A stretch of 64,000 bases of DNA. Origin: Isoetes taiwanensis (lineage: Eukaryota > Streptophyta > Lycopodiopsida > Isoetales > Isoetaceae). The stretch is from NCBI GenBank assembly GCA_021234155.1, contig JAJEKV010000006.1, forward strand, positions 8,089,003 through 8,153,002. The letters run 5' to 3'. The notes beneath the pieces are model-generated. The model saw only the letters and a list, made by a program, of their open reading frames with translations, ran no database searches and was not told the DNA's origin. The stretch's first letter is position 1. The number at the start of each line of letters is the position of its first letter. Shown piece by piece: positions 22,911 through 33,140 of the stretch. The position numbers and the translations under genes were made by a program.

Positions 22911-23830
22911 GGCTCAGGATACTTTTACCCTTGATTCGGTGATCCCGGAGATAAATTTACCCGGCCTCGGGATCCGGGTTGCCCCTCGAAGGGTCCGTTC
23001 GGGAGACCCGTTCGATTGCAAGCCGAGGCGCCACCGCCGGCCCAGACCATCCCCGTCCAAACCCCGGTGCAATCAAGCGGCCGTCCGCGCCCTCAGAGAG
23101 ATCCCCCCTGGGGATCATCCATCCGCGATCCCTCCTCGGGGATCCCCACGCGGTTGCATTAGCGGCCCGGCGATATCGCCCGAGGTGATCCCCTCCTCGG
23201 GATCCCCGGCACCGACAGCGGATCCCCTCCTCCGGGATCACCCGTGGCAATGGGACGCATCCGCCGGCCGGGCCTTAATCCGTAGAGTTGATCCCCACCT
23301 CCAGGATCCCAGGAACCGGGGCGGATCCCTCCTCAGGGGATCACGGTAGGGATCCCTATCATTGATCCCCCTTCGGGATGCGTAGTGGGCGATACTTGGC
23401 GGGGCGCTATCGTGTGATCCTCCTGGGATCCGGGGACACCCAATCAGCGGATCCCCCCTATAGGGATCACCCCCAATGGTGATAGCGGCGGACACTATCT
23501 TGGCCGTCATTGTTCGTGATCCCCTCCCCCCGGATAGTGATACTTGGCCGGACTTCTCAGCCTGGTGATCCCCCTCCTCCCTAGGGATCAGATATGGTGG
23601 CGTGGATCCAGTGACTTGGAATCTGGGCCGTGGGCATTTATGTGGGCGCTATCCGCCGTGGTGATCCAGATCCTCAGGGATCCAAACCAGGCGTCTGCCG
23701 TGGGGCTATTCGCAATGTGATCCCTTCATCCCGGGGATGGGCGACTCTTGGCCGGGCCGCTATCCCCTCGTGATCCCCTCCTCGGGATCCCCATTGTCAT
23801 TGCCCTGTGATTCCGGGGAGACGGAATATG
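22911..23830 (+). repeat. Left long terminal inverted repeat with palindrome array
   Basis: It is GC-rich, unlike the AT-rich surroundings. After the 48 bp outer end, imperfect palindromes of the form GATCCC-CTCCTC-GGGATC recur about every 40-60 bases, alternating with GCTATC(C/G)GC words. It is collinear with the reverse complement of 31,870-32,642, for example GGGCCTTAATCC and GTTGATCCCCACCTCC in both. Confidence 0.9.
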
Positions 23831-24735
23831 AGAATGTTTGGACGGTAGAGATCTCGGCGTGGACTAATCGGGTGGTCTAAGTTTGAATTGCCGGCCCATA
23901 CGCGGACAAACCAATACAATGAGAACACGTGGGCGTTCACGAGACCACCCTCACGGGATCACCATCGAAAGTGTGGTTCATCCACATTGCGTGTGGTTGA
24001 TGTCGAGTAGCGAGGCATGGAGGAGGGCTTAATGCGGTAATGGCTGCTTGGCTATGGACGAGTTAGGCGAGAAAGAGAAGAGGTAAGTTCAAGGGCTTTA
24101 AAGAAGCGTTCTCATTTTGTGTTTAATGTTTTTATTTCCGGCTTAGAATTTTGAGAATCTGGCCCAGAAAACAAAGCGTTGTCATTTTACTGTTTGTTCT
24201 TATTTCGGCTTAGAGTGAGATCTGACCCGAAACACCTCAAATGGCTGTTTGATCATGGCAACTTACATTGGTATCTGAAGAGCATTTTGTACGATATTCA
24301 AGGGGTGGCGGATGCTTGTTTGGACTTGCTACATCCATAGGCCGGGTCCAAGATTTCGTTCTTGGGGGGCTTGAGAGGAATTGTGAAGCACACGCCAATT
24401 TCTATCTAAAAGTTCGATTGCACGAGAGAGTGTTAAAAGACCCTACAAGGATTCCTATGTGACGTTGAAGAGGTATTGGTTTGATACATGTGTTTTTTGT
24501 TTTAAATCATGAGTCAAGATTATGTGTTTGCTTTCGGCTATGTGTTTGATTATAATTCTTGCTTTTTTAAGTCATTTGAGGTGCTTGTCATTAAGATTAC
24601 ACCTAGTAGATCAATACTAACTTGTAATGCACAATCTGAGGATATTGGTGTTCATATGGACCTCGGGACAAGGCGACAAACACTCATGTGGTTGAGGAAA
24701 GACCCGTCGTCCAGGGGGCACCTTGAGGAAAAGGG
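23831..24735 (+). other. Spacer between the left end and the transposase coding region
   Basis: No recognisable domain. It could hold the promoter, 5' UTR and a poorly conserved first exon. A direct repeat is visible around 24,100-24,230 (GAAAACAAAGCGTTGTCATT, with GCGTTCTCATTTTGTGTTTA earlier). Possible N-terminal coding words appear from 24,268 (RYSRGGGCLFGLATS), but I cannot support them as coding. Confidence 0.35.
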
Positions 24736-26577
24736 TTGAGGGGAGAGGGCATACGTAGGGGCTGCCGGTGCCATTTCACAATCAGGCAACTCTATTTCCT
24801 TCCAGAATTTTCACATATTACTTATTATGGGTTTGATCACAAGAATATCCAAGGTTTGCCCTGCCATGGTAGGTTTGTTGACCCATCCTTTGGAGTTAGG
24901 TTCAAGCTAGCACCCTGGATCTCACAAGAATTGAGGGAATGTAAAAGGCGAAGCTTGTCCAATGGCACGCCACGTAGTGTCATGAACATGCATGAAGAGA
25001 GGTGGAGGTTGAGACTTGAAGTGAATGGACGAGGAAAGCATGTGTAGGGATGATGTGTTGAAAATTGGGGCGTGTACAATATTAAAAAGGGGGTTGTTCG
25101 TAACACATGGAAGCTACATGAAGATCTCCCCACTAGCATTGACATGTGGGTTCAACAACATCAAGATTCGGTGTTCATGTATGAGCAAGGAGACTTGTTT
25201 CAATTAGGAGTTATGACTCCAATCCAAAGGAGTCCATGTTGAAATTTGGCAAGAACAAAGCCATTTGCATGGACTCTACATTCAAAACAAACGACAAGAG
25301 GTGCGGTTCTTCCTCAACTTGTATTGTGTGTTGATTTGATTTTTGTGTATGGTTTAATGCAGGTTCTATCTTTTCACACTTCTCGCCTTTGATGAGTATT
25401 CCAATGGTTTACCATTGGCTTACGTTAATACCAATTCTCAAAAAGGTGGAGCTATAACAAAGTGGATGCAAGCACTAAAGGAGTCTTTATGCGAGATGAT
25501 CCTGATTGGCAACCTTCTTGCATCATTACGGATGATGCCCATCTTTGAGATAAAGGCCGTGAAAAAGTAACTTGTCAAACTCTAATCCTTGGAAGCAAAT
25601 CATAAGTGTACTAACCTTGTTTTAATTTCATAGGTTTTTCCTAGTGTGCCCGTGCAAATTTGCATATGGCGTGCGTGAGGAGGGCTTGGATCAAGTGTTT
25701 GCAGGGAAGAACATCAAGAACAAGGTGGCACGTAACGATCCGTTCAAGGAACTTGGTTACATTATGTACGGGACAGAAGGTCCTCTAGGGGACAATGTGT
25801 GCGGTGAAGAGTATAGGGAGGCGATGGGAGGGAGGCAACTAGGAAATTGGAGGACTTATTGAGGAAGTATCCTCGGTACCCCAAGTTGGCGGCTTACATG
25901 AGTAAGGAGTGGACCAAAACATTTGCCAATGGGTATTGGCTACAAGGATGTACCCTCACTCCAACCAAGAGACTAATGCAGCCATAGAGGCATGGCATTG
26001 TGCCTTGAAAAGGCGCTGGGCATTCAAAGCGAGCACTCAGGGGCCGGAGGATTGGTGGCTCCTCTACATTCTAACCAACAGCGTGGAGACACACATGGCA
26101 TACATCGGGGTATAACTTCTAATCATCATTTGTAGCCTATTTTGATTTTGCAAGAATATAATTCTCTTGTCATCTAGGTCCATGAAGGAAGCGGGGTTTG
26201 TGGTGAACACCTCCCGGGGAAGAGATAATCTGATTGTGCCATATTGGGTGCAAGGAAGATTCTTGATGAAGCAGGTCACATTCACTAACCCGAAGAAGGT
26301 GAGGCGAGAAGTGCAAAGTGAACGCACTCTAGGGCAAGGACCATACTTTGTGAGCGGGGCACACAAGAGCTGGGCATCTTTGTGGCTGTCCCACAGGGGA
26401 GCCAAGGGCAACTTATGTAAGCACCAAGTTAAGGTCATGCAAATGTTGGGCAACTTCTGGGGATCAAGATCTTTTACAGTGCTTGGATCTCAATATGGGT
26501 CAATTTGTGGGGGCATGGACTACTTGAGGCCATGTGAGGATCATGGGGCCCCTCATGGGGAGGAAACCACATACTGA
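24736..26577 (+). pseudogene. MULE transposase (DDE, SWIM-type end), broken
   Basis: N-terminal part at about 24,850-25,050 (FKLAPWISQELRECKRRSLS). A DNA-proximal block follows (DMWVQQHQDSVFMYEQGDLF). The first catalytic Asp is in KAICMDSTFKTN at 25,258-25,290. After an intron (25,301-25,362), exon 2 reads LLAFDEYSNGLPLAYVNTNS and the second Asp is in CIITDDA at about 25,530. A likely second intron is 25,567-25,633. The Glu is probably in TNAAIEAWHCALKRRW at about 25,980. After a third intron (26,110-26,177) comes YWVQGRFLMKQ and a SWIM-like end GNLCKHQVKVM, with the upstream CxC pair not evident. Frame changes lie near 25,220, 25,537 and 25,670-25,900, so it cannot make a full protein without repair. 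Confidence 0.88.
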
Positions 26578-27186
26578 AGATGTGGTTGAGATTGTAAGCT
26601 TGGGACGAGTCTCCCTCTCAAAAGGAGGCAAGGATTAACTGGATAAGACAAGGAGATCTTTACAAGAAGTCATTGCTAGAGTGATGTCAAGAGGCGAGAA
26701 AAAGATCGGGCATGCTAATTGCAAGCCGATTCACTCATGAGACAACTTCGACCGCAGCGGCTTGAAAGAATGGATGATGTTGGCCCACAGGGCTCTATGA
26801 GAACCATAACATGTATCCCCACTAATGCGGTGGAAGAGGAGTGTGGTAATAGTTTGGTAAATTTGAAGCCTCTAATAGAAATTTGGAAGACAAGTTGAGA
26901 TGGAGGGGCTGTTGTGAGAATGGCATCGTGAGTTTGTTGTTGTTTAATGCTCATTGACACCTCATGAGCTTCATTGTCTTGTTAATTGTTCAGGTCAAGT
27001 TTAGAGTTTTGTAAGCTTGGTGGGTATAAATAAATCAATATTCACCTATGTACTTATAAATATTGTCAATGTTATCAATGTTTATTGTTAGGAGTTAAAT
27101 GTTAGGATAATTTAGAACCTTGAGTTAAATGTTTAATGTTTAGAGTTTAGACCATAGGATAGAAAACTAATAAAAACGTGCGTGCG

Positions 27187-27290
27187 TGGGATCCCCTCCT
27201 CAGGGATCCAGCGTCACCTGTAATGTGATCCCTCCCTCAGGGATCCAGCGTCCTTTGCACGGTGATCCCGGTCCTCAGGGATCACGGGAT
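27187..27290 (+). repeat. Internal palindrome array 1 of the MULE
   Basis: Three units of GATCCC(CTCCTCA)GGGATC spaced about 35 bases apart, two followed by AGCGTC. AT-rich sequence (TTGAATATGTTAATATATTA) comes next. The same order recurs at 28,285-28,760, so the array and its flank form a direct duplication around the small minus-strand gene. Confidence 0.9.
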
Positions 27291-27452
27291 TGAATATGTT
27301 AATATATTATTTATCATATCCCTTAACCATTGACATATGTCTTGGAATAACCATTGAAATATCCCTTAACCATTACTTTTAATAAGCTTTGAAACATTGA
27401 ACTTAATACAATGGCTTAAAAGCCCGACATTCCAATTGGAATCACTCTGAAT

Positions 27453-28023
27453 CTACCTCCTCCAATTTTGCCATGGCTTACGCCGGACGTCCTCCTCGGT
27501 TACATCGGCACACCGCGGGGTAGTCTCCACATCATGTGATGAAAATATCGCATACGGGGTTGGCTCGGACCCCTCTAGGACATCCACGATCGGATCCTTC
27601 TTTCGCGACCGCCGATGCGACATACATTTCCTCGGCGGGCTTTTAGGGTGTTGCCTTCCCGGACAACGTCCGTAGCTAACAAGCGCTTCAAAGCCTTGCC
27701 TGGATAATACACTTCTTCAATTCCCAAAGCAATGCCCTATGGGTTGGCCTACTACCGGGAGCATAGTCAAGAGGCCTAGGGGTCTCCCTGAATTCCCCAT
27801 TCTCCACGGTCTCTGCATGAAGCATGAGGGGATCATGAAAAGATTAATATGAAAGTAGAACATGAATATGAAGCTTACTTACGAGCGTTTTTTGATGCCG
27901 TCGGGGTTGGGCGAGCTCTAGGCCCACATCCTCCTGAATTTCATTCAAGTGGACGAGAATATCCTCAAGTCTATGGGCATTGATGGCACTACTCTCAGCA
28001 ACCTGTTGTCGGGTCCTCACCAT
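27453..28023 (-). pseudogene. Small basic-protein gene inside the MULE, two exons, unknown function
   Basis: Exon 1 starts MVRTRQQVAESSAINAHRLE (ATG at 28,023) and ends QPRRHQKTL at a strong donor GTAAGTAAG. After an intron ending ATGCAG near 27,815, exon 2 reads TVENGEFRETPRPLDYAPGS and then, after a frame change, PPRKCMSHRRSRKKDP, which resembles a nuclear-localisation cluster, finishing VRRKPWQNWRR with a stop at 27,453-27,455. The exon-intron layout suggests it was once a real gene. A longer open frame extends upstream to 28,257. I do not recognise the family. It could be an accessory DNA-binding protein or a captured host exon pair. Confidence 0.5.
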
Positions 28024-28284
28024 TTGGCTTGAACAGTAAGCAATTGGTGAGAGGCGCTCTTGAACTCGGTGAGAGGCGCCACTTGAACTCAACTTTCTAC
28101 CAAGATCAAGTAATGCATGAGTATATATAGACTCATGAGCCAACGTTGTACTAACCGTTGTACAGCGGTTAAGCCATAATTCAATTTCTAAAGGTAAGAC
28201 CATAGGGATAAAAGGTTTTGAGTTTAGCCAAGTTAAGACCATTGAGCCTTGGACCATAGTACCAAAAAGTAATAAAAATCGTCT

Positions 28285-28705
28285 GCGGGGATCCCCTCCT
28301 CCCAGGGATCAGCGTCCGCTGCTAGGTGATCCCGTCCTCAGGGATCACATATTAATAAAGCGGGATCCCCTCCTCAGGGATCCAGCGTCCTTAATGCTTT
28401 GATCCGTCCTCAGGGATCACGATGGGAAAGCGGGATCCCCTCCTCAGGGATCCGGCGTCCTTACTTGGTGATCCCTCCTCAGGGATCCGCGTCCATCCTA
28501 CTTGGTGATCCCCTCCTCAGGGATCCGTCGCTGCTTGGTGATCCCTCCTCAGGGATCCGTCCTTTGCTTGGTGATCCCCTCCTCAGGGATCCAGCGTCCC
28601 TTTGCTTAGTGATCCGTCCCTCGGGATCACACACCCTTAAAAATAGATCCCATCCTCCGGGATCCCCGTCCATTTGCTTGTTGATCCAGCCCCTCGGGAT
28701 CCACG
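28285..28705 (+). repeat. Internal palindrome array 2 of the MULE (about 12 units)
   Basis: About a dozen GATCCC-CTCCTCA-GGGATC units, most followed by (A)GCGTCC and separated by 10-15 base spacers such as TTGCTTGGT. The spacing is 32-40 bases. The palindrome core is conserved while the middle varies (CTCCTCA, GTCCTCA, ATCCTCC, AGCCCCTC). Confidence 0.93.
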
Positions 28706-28729
28706 GCATTCAACATGTTAATATATATT

Positions 28730-29050
28730 CACATTCAACATATTTAACATGTTAATATATATTAACCATTGAAATTATGAATGTATTATTAACCATTGGA
28801 ATATCTCTAGGAGCGGTGGCAATAATAAACTTTGATGTTGAAACTATGGTGGAAGCTTTGAAGCATTATTCTTTGGTGCATTGAGCCATTGCCAAAAGCC
28901 AAAATTACATTCAATTGTTCCGGTTTTGACATTGAAGACTTGATGAAGATATTCACATTCAAGAGAATTACATTCAAGTGTTCCGGATATTCACATTCAA
29001 GAAAATATTCACATTCAAAGTTTTTGAGATATTCACATTCACAAACTTGT
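28730..29050 (+). repeat. AT-rich block with repeated ATATTCACATTCAA words
   Basis: ATATTCACATTCAA or close variants occur about six times (28,727, 28,947, 28,987, 29,004, 29,030 and related ATTACATTCAA at 28,898 and 28,969), together with TTCCGG words. No protein is supported. It lies between palindrome array 2 and the 3' end of the Ulp1 gene. Confidence 0.6.
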
Positions 29051-29164
29051 AGATCTTTACCGAATGTCAAGGACCATGTACCCGACAAAGCGGGTGCGGA
29101 TCTGCTATCACCCGTGGCACCACAGGGTAAGTAAAGGTGGACTTCCCTGCAGCCAAGCAATCAT

Positions 29165-31445
29165 GTAGTTTACGGAGCATTATCTTGAAGCGACCTCATG
29201 CAATCTATGTCTTCTTTTTGAACCAATCACGGTTAATCGAGAATCGCATTAAAACATGAATTTAGCCATGAACTGAAAATTTTGCCTAAAAAAGAAACAA
29301 GAAACATAAACTCAAAGACTCACATTATCCTCCTTGCCACTGATGTCTTTAACAAATTTCTTCACATAATTTATGACATACACACCACAGTCCGAATTAT
29401 TGTGCTGTTGGGGAGTTTCTAATGGAATGCAGGGTGCATTATGCAATGCACTTTCCTCATGCCTCCACCTCTTAAACGCGTCGTGTGAGGAATGCGCAAG
29501 TATGAATAAGAAATTAGCTTCAATCATAATGCAAAGATTAAATATTTCGAGATAGAGAGGAATACTACGGTGTCACAAATTTCGGGTAGATGCATGCAAG
29601 GGAGCATATGAATCAAGGTGCGAGAATGCAAAGGCGGGGCTTTCCAAGCCGAGCACACGCCAGGCCATCAGTCACTAAGATGAAAAGGCTCCAATGGCCA
29701 CTAAGAAACAGCAATTTGAAAGGCAATTAGAATAGATTTAAAACTTAAATAATCAAGTGATCTGAGTTTACCCAGCATTGACAGGAATATAATAGAATTG
29801 TGGCATGCGGATCTTCCACCGTGCCCTACCAAGCGGGTTGTCGAGGGGATGAGCTTGGCAAACTGCTCATAAGCGCCAACCCGGCCTTGCTTCCACTCAA
29901 GAACAGCCCGAATGCAGCAGGATGCAAGAACACATGATGGCACCTTTTCTGGATTGGAATTGAGTGCAGAATTACCCTGTACAACCAATTGAGCAATTGA
30001 GTGCAATGAAAAACTGAAATTGAAGAAACTTAAGAACTTAAAACTTACTGGGAGATAAGAACCAATGCAATCCGAGTCCACATCGCTCTCCGGATCCCGA
30101 GGCGGAAGGGATTGTCATAAATTTTAGGGCCTCGGCTTCTTGGATGTAAACTTCGACATTTTTGCGACTTGCTGCCCACCTTGATGAAGGGGCTCTCAAC
30201 CACCACAGGGAAATTTAATGTGAAGGGGCACTGCCATCGATCGGCATCAACACCTCTTTGGTAGTCCAAAACAGAATCTAGAAAATGTGGATCGACAGAG
30301 TACAAATGATCTGACATAATCTTCTTTGGGCTTGGGAATATTATCTTGAGCTCGGTTTTCCAGCGAGGATCCGGTTAGGGGCCATGAATTGATGGATTTA
30401 GGAGGAGGTTTTGGGGGTTTTGGATCTGCGCGATGCCTCAGAAATTTTTGGGGCGGCTTTGGCAACACGAGGTTTAGGTAAAGGGGCAGCTTTAGGCAAA
30501 GGGCGGGGTTTAGGCAAGGGGACGAATGCTTACTGCTGCTGCAGCTGACTCCTCGCTCACATCATCAGCGTCCAATTGGCTTTGCTCCTGCTCTTTGGTT
30601 AGTGGAGGCCAAAGCTCATCATCAGAGATTAAATTTTTGGTGCTCTGCCTGATCCGTGCCTTTATCTCCTCGATCTGCAATTCTTGGCTTTCCAATTCAC
30701 TTGCTTTCTTCCCTCTTTTGTAAATTAATGAAGGCTTCTCTTTGGCTCTTATCGAGAAGACCCATTTCAATTTGCTCATCGGCCACCACTCCGGCATGTC
30801 TCACGGCCCTCTGCAATTTTGGGGTGAGGTTGTGGGCATATTTATAGTGCGGATCCATGCTTACGGCCCACGAAATCTTTGCATAACTCCTCTTCTTCGA
30901 TTGGCATTCGTCTTGGCGGGCTGCATTGGGCAAATGAATACGGTTTGGGATCCTCCCCTCGGCGCATCGGGGAACCCGCCACCTATCAACCAAGGCATGC
31001 ACTTTCGAAACACGTGATTTTCGAGCTCAACCTTCCTGGAGTAACTTTTGGTGCAGTCATCAACTAAGCACTTCCATCTCTTTGCCAGCTGATCGTAACT
31101 GTAATCAGGGGCCTCTTCGTTCAAGTAACTCGCATCAGGCTCGTCTATGACAACACCCTCCTTTACTGGCCCCCCTTCCTCATTCAAATCGCCCAGCAGT
31201 TGAGCGTCCACAGAAGCTCGTTCTTTCACCTCCTCCTCTGTATTCTTCCCCACCGCCGATTTTTCCTCCCCTTCATCCAATTTTTGTTGCCCTGACGGCT
31301 TCGGGGACTCCACCTCGGCATCCGAATCCGCTTCACTGTGCAGGACCTCCGGAATCTGGAATGCATATGAAGCAGCGCCTTCAAGACAAAGATTCTCGCC
31401 AAAACTGGTGTTGAGGCTGACTTCCAGGTTTAAGGATTCGTCCAT
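29165..31445 (-). pseudogene. Ulp1/C48-type SUMO protease gene carried by the MULE, with C2HC finger
   Basis: The minus-strand gene starts at MDESLNLEVS (31,445, just after a CTTGCAG acceptor-like site). The acidic N-terminal part has a finger WKCLVDDCTKSY...HVFRKC with CX4CX12HX4C spacing at about 31,055-30,980. Then come a Glu/Gln-rich helix (about 30,700) and a conserved VDPHFLDSVLDYQRG segment (30,300). The protease core follows in several exons: KIRMPQFYYIPVNAG (29,800), GHWSLFILVTDG with catalytic His (29,690), SHLDSYAPLHA with Asp (29,605) and QQHNNSDCGVYVINY with the Gln and Cys (29,400). The C-terminus is near 29,170. All catalytic residues are visible but lie in different frames, with breaks near 30,880 and 30,720 and in the 29,600 exon. 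Confidence 0.85.
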
Positions 31446-31869
31446 CTGCAAGCCACAGTAAGATTTAGTAAAGAATAGTAGGAAATAGTAAAAAACTTGA
31501 TATAACAGATCGACCTCGTGAACCGTTAATCCGAGGTAAACGAGGGTAAGCGACTTGTAGTGGCGCTAATGGTGCCGGGCCTCGACAAAAACCAGCATTA
31601 CCTGAGAGGAATCGGTGGCCCACCGCGAGAGTTCTGCGCCCGAGACTTGGACTCTTCCGAAATCGGCGGAGTGCTCTGCGCCCCCGGTATCCCAGGTCTT
31701 ACGTGGCGGGGCGGGGATTGGCCACGTACACATCATTAATGGCCTGTCGAATTTAATTATAAAATTAAAGTTGTTGCTTTATACGGGATCGGGAGGGCGG
31801 TATAAATCACACGGATCTAATGGGACAACAAACCCACTCGGAGTGCATCTAGCGGAGAATAACTCCCGC

Positions 31870-32642
31870 CTCCATCACCATGCTCGGGATCCGGAGGAGG
31901 GATCGCCAGGCGGATAGCGTCAGCCCGTTATCATTCGCGGGGAGGGGGATCCGGAGGAGGGATCGGCGGATAGCGTGCACGGGTGCCTATCGCCTCCTGG
32001 GAGGGGGAGGAGGTGATCACCACGGCGGATAGCGTCAGCGTTATCACCATTGGGGGTGATCGAGGAGGGATCCGGCGGCGGGGTGAGGATCCCGAGGAGG
32101 GATCACCTCGTGATAGCGCCAGGTTATCAGCCTACGGGTGATCCCAGAAGGAGGGATCACCTCGGCGGATAGGGTCCGGCCGTTATCAGCCACGGTCGGG
32201 TGACCTCCGGATAGGGTCCGGGAGCCACCAGTAGGGTGATCCGGGGGGGTGCGGATCCGGAGGTGGGGATCAACTCCCGGATTAAGGCCCGCCGTTATCA
32301 GCCACGGCCGGGTGATCCCGGAGGAGGGGATCCGCGTCCGGGGTGCTGGGGATCCCGGAGGAGGGGATCACCTCTACGGATATCGTCGGCCATTAACTGG
32401 CCGGCCACGTGGGGATTGGGAGGAGGAGGGATCGCGTGGATGATCCCCGGGAGGGGATCTCGGCGAGGGGACGGCAGCGATTGCAGGGGTTTGGGACGGC
32501 GGGGATGGTGCGGGCGGACGTGGCGTCTGCCGTTACCTCGAGCGAGGTCTCCTAACGGACCCGTCGAGGGAGACCCGGGATCCCGGAGGCCGGTAAATTT
32601 ATCTCCGGGATCACCGAATCAAGGGTAAAAGTATCCTGAGCC
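31870..32642 (-). repeat. Right long terminal inverted repeat with palindrome array
   Basis: The reverse complement of the left end: it finishes GGGTAAAAGTATCCTGAGCC at 32,642, and the palindromes and GCGGATAGCG words recur in inverted order. Divergence from the left arm is mostly small indels around the palindromes. Confidence 0.9.
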
Positions 32643-32651
32643 CTCCCTATG
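32643..32651. repeat. Right 9 bp target-site duplication of the MULE
   Basis: CTCCCTATG follows the right inverted end and pairs with CTCCCCATG at 22,902-22,910, with one difference. Confidence 0.88.
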
Positions 32652-33140
32652 GCCGTTTTGGCCGGTGGATAGATACCATGGCCCCTAATAACTATCCACC
32701 GGCGGCGCTCCTAGCTTGGCCAGTGGATAGACACACTACTAACCCTGACCAGATGCACCATTTTTTTCCACGTAAATTCCAGGTGCCAATTTTTCTGCGC
32801 TCTCGTCCAATCATCTATTGCCATATGGCACACATTCTGTTAGGGAATGTCAAGCTCAGAAGCAAATAATTTACTTAGGTTGCAATTCTCAAATTTTTAC
32901 CCTACATTCTTCACTCCACATTCCCAACTTTTTTTTACCCTACATTCTGTTATTTGTGAACTAAATCCAGAATTTGAAGCTAAATACATTACCATTAAAA
33001 AACATTATTATTGAAAACATTATACAGCAGATCAGAGTATACAAAATTCATTGTATTCAACAGCCAAAATTGGATCCAACTATTTCAAGTGAATCACGAG
33101 TTACATTGTCAGAAAAAACAGAAAAATCAAACTGCAGAAG
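32652..33140. other. Intergenic; no gene recognised
   Basis: Between the MULE and the recombinase relic. It contains a short direct repeat GTGGATAGA(T/C)AC at about 32,664 and 32,725, and otherwise AT-rich sequence. Confidence 0.4.

Larger units (their letters stand above)
22911..32642. mobile_element. Complete Mutator-like element (MULE) with Ulp1 gene
   Basis: Both ends read GGCTCAGGATACTTTTACCC inward and stay collinear as inverted repeats for roughly 0.75-0.9 kb. A 9 bp target duplication flanks the element. Inside are a DDE/SWIM transposase relic (plus strand, 24.7-26.6 kb), a short basic-protein gene (minus, 27.4-28.0 kb) and a Ulp1/C48 protease gene (minus, 29.2-31.4 kb). Plant MULEs that carry Ulp1-like genes are an established class. 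The ends and two central stretches are packed with GATCCC...GGGATC palindromes. The genes all carry stops or frame changes, so it is probably not autonomous now, although its ends look well preserved. Confidence 0.93.

Noticed and set aside
22939-23510. Arg/Pro-rich open frames in the left MULE arm
   Set aside because: Both strands are open because of GC-rich palindromes. The same sequence in the right arm has different frames.
28285-28705. Regularly spaced palindromic repeats resembling a CRISPR array
   Set aside because: Units vary in length and sequence, spacers are themselves similar, the same units occur in the inverted ends of the MULE, and the window is plant nuclear DNA with no cas genes.
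29165-31445. Ulp1 gene as a host gene that the MULE merely flanks
   Set aside because: It lies wholly between the two inverted ends, has several frame breaks, and Ulp1 genes are a known cargo of plant MULEs.
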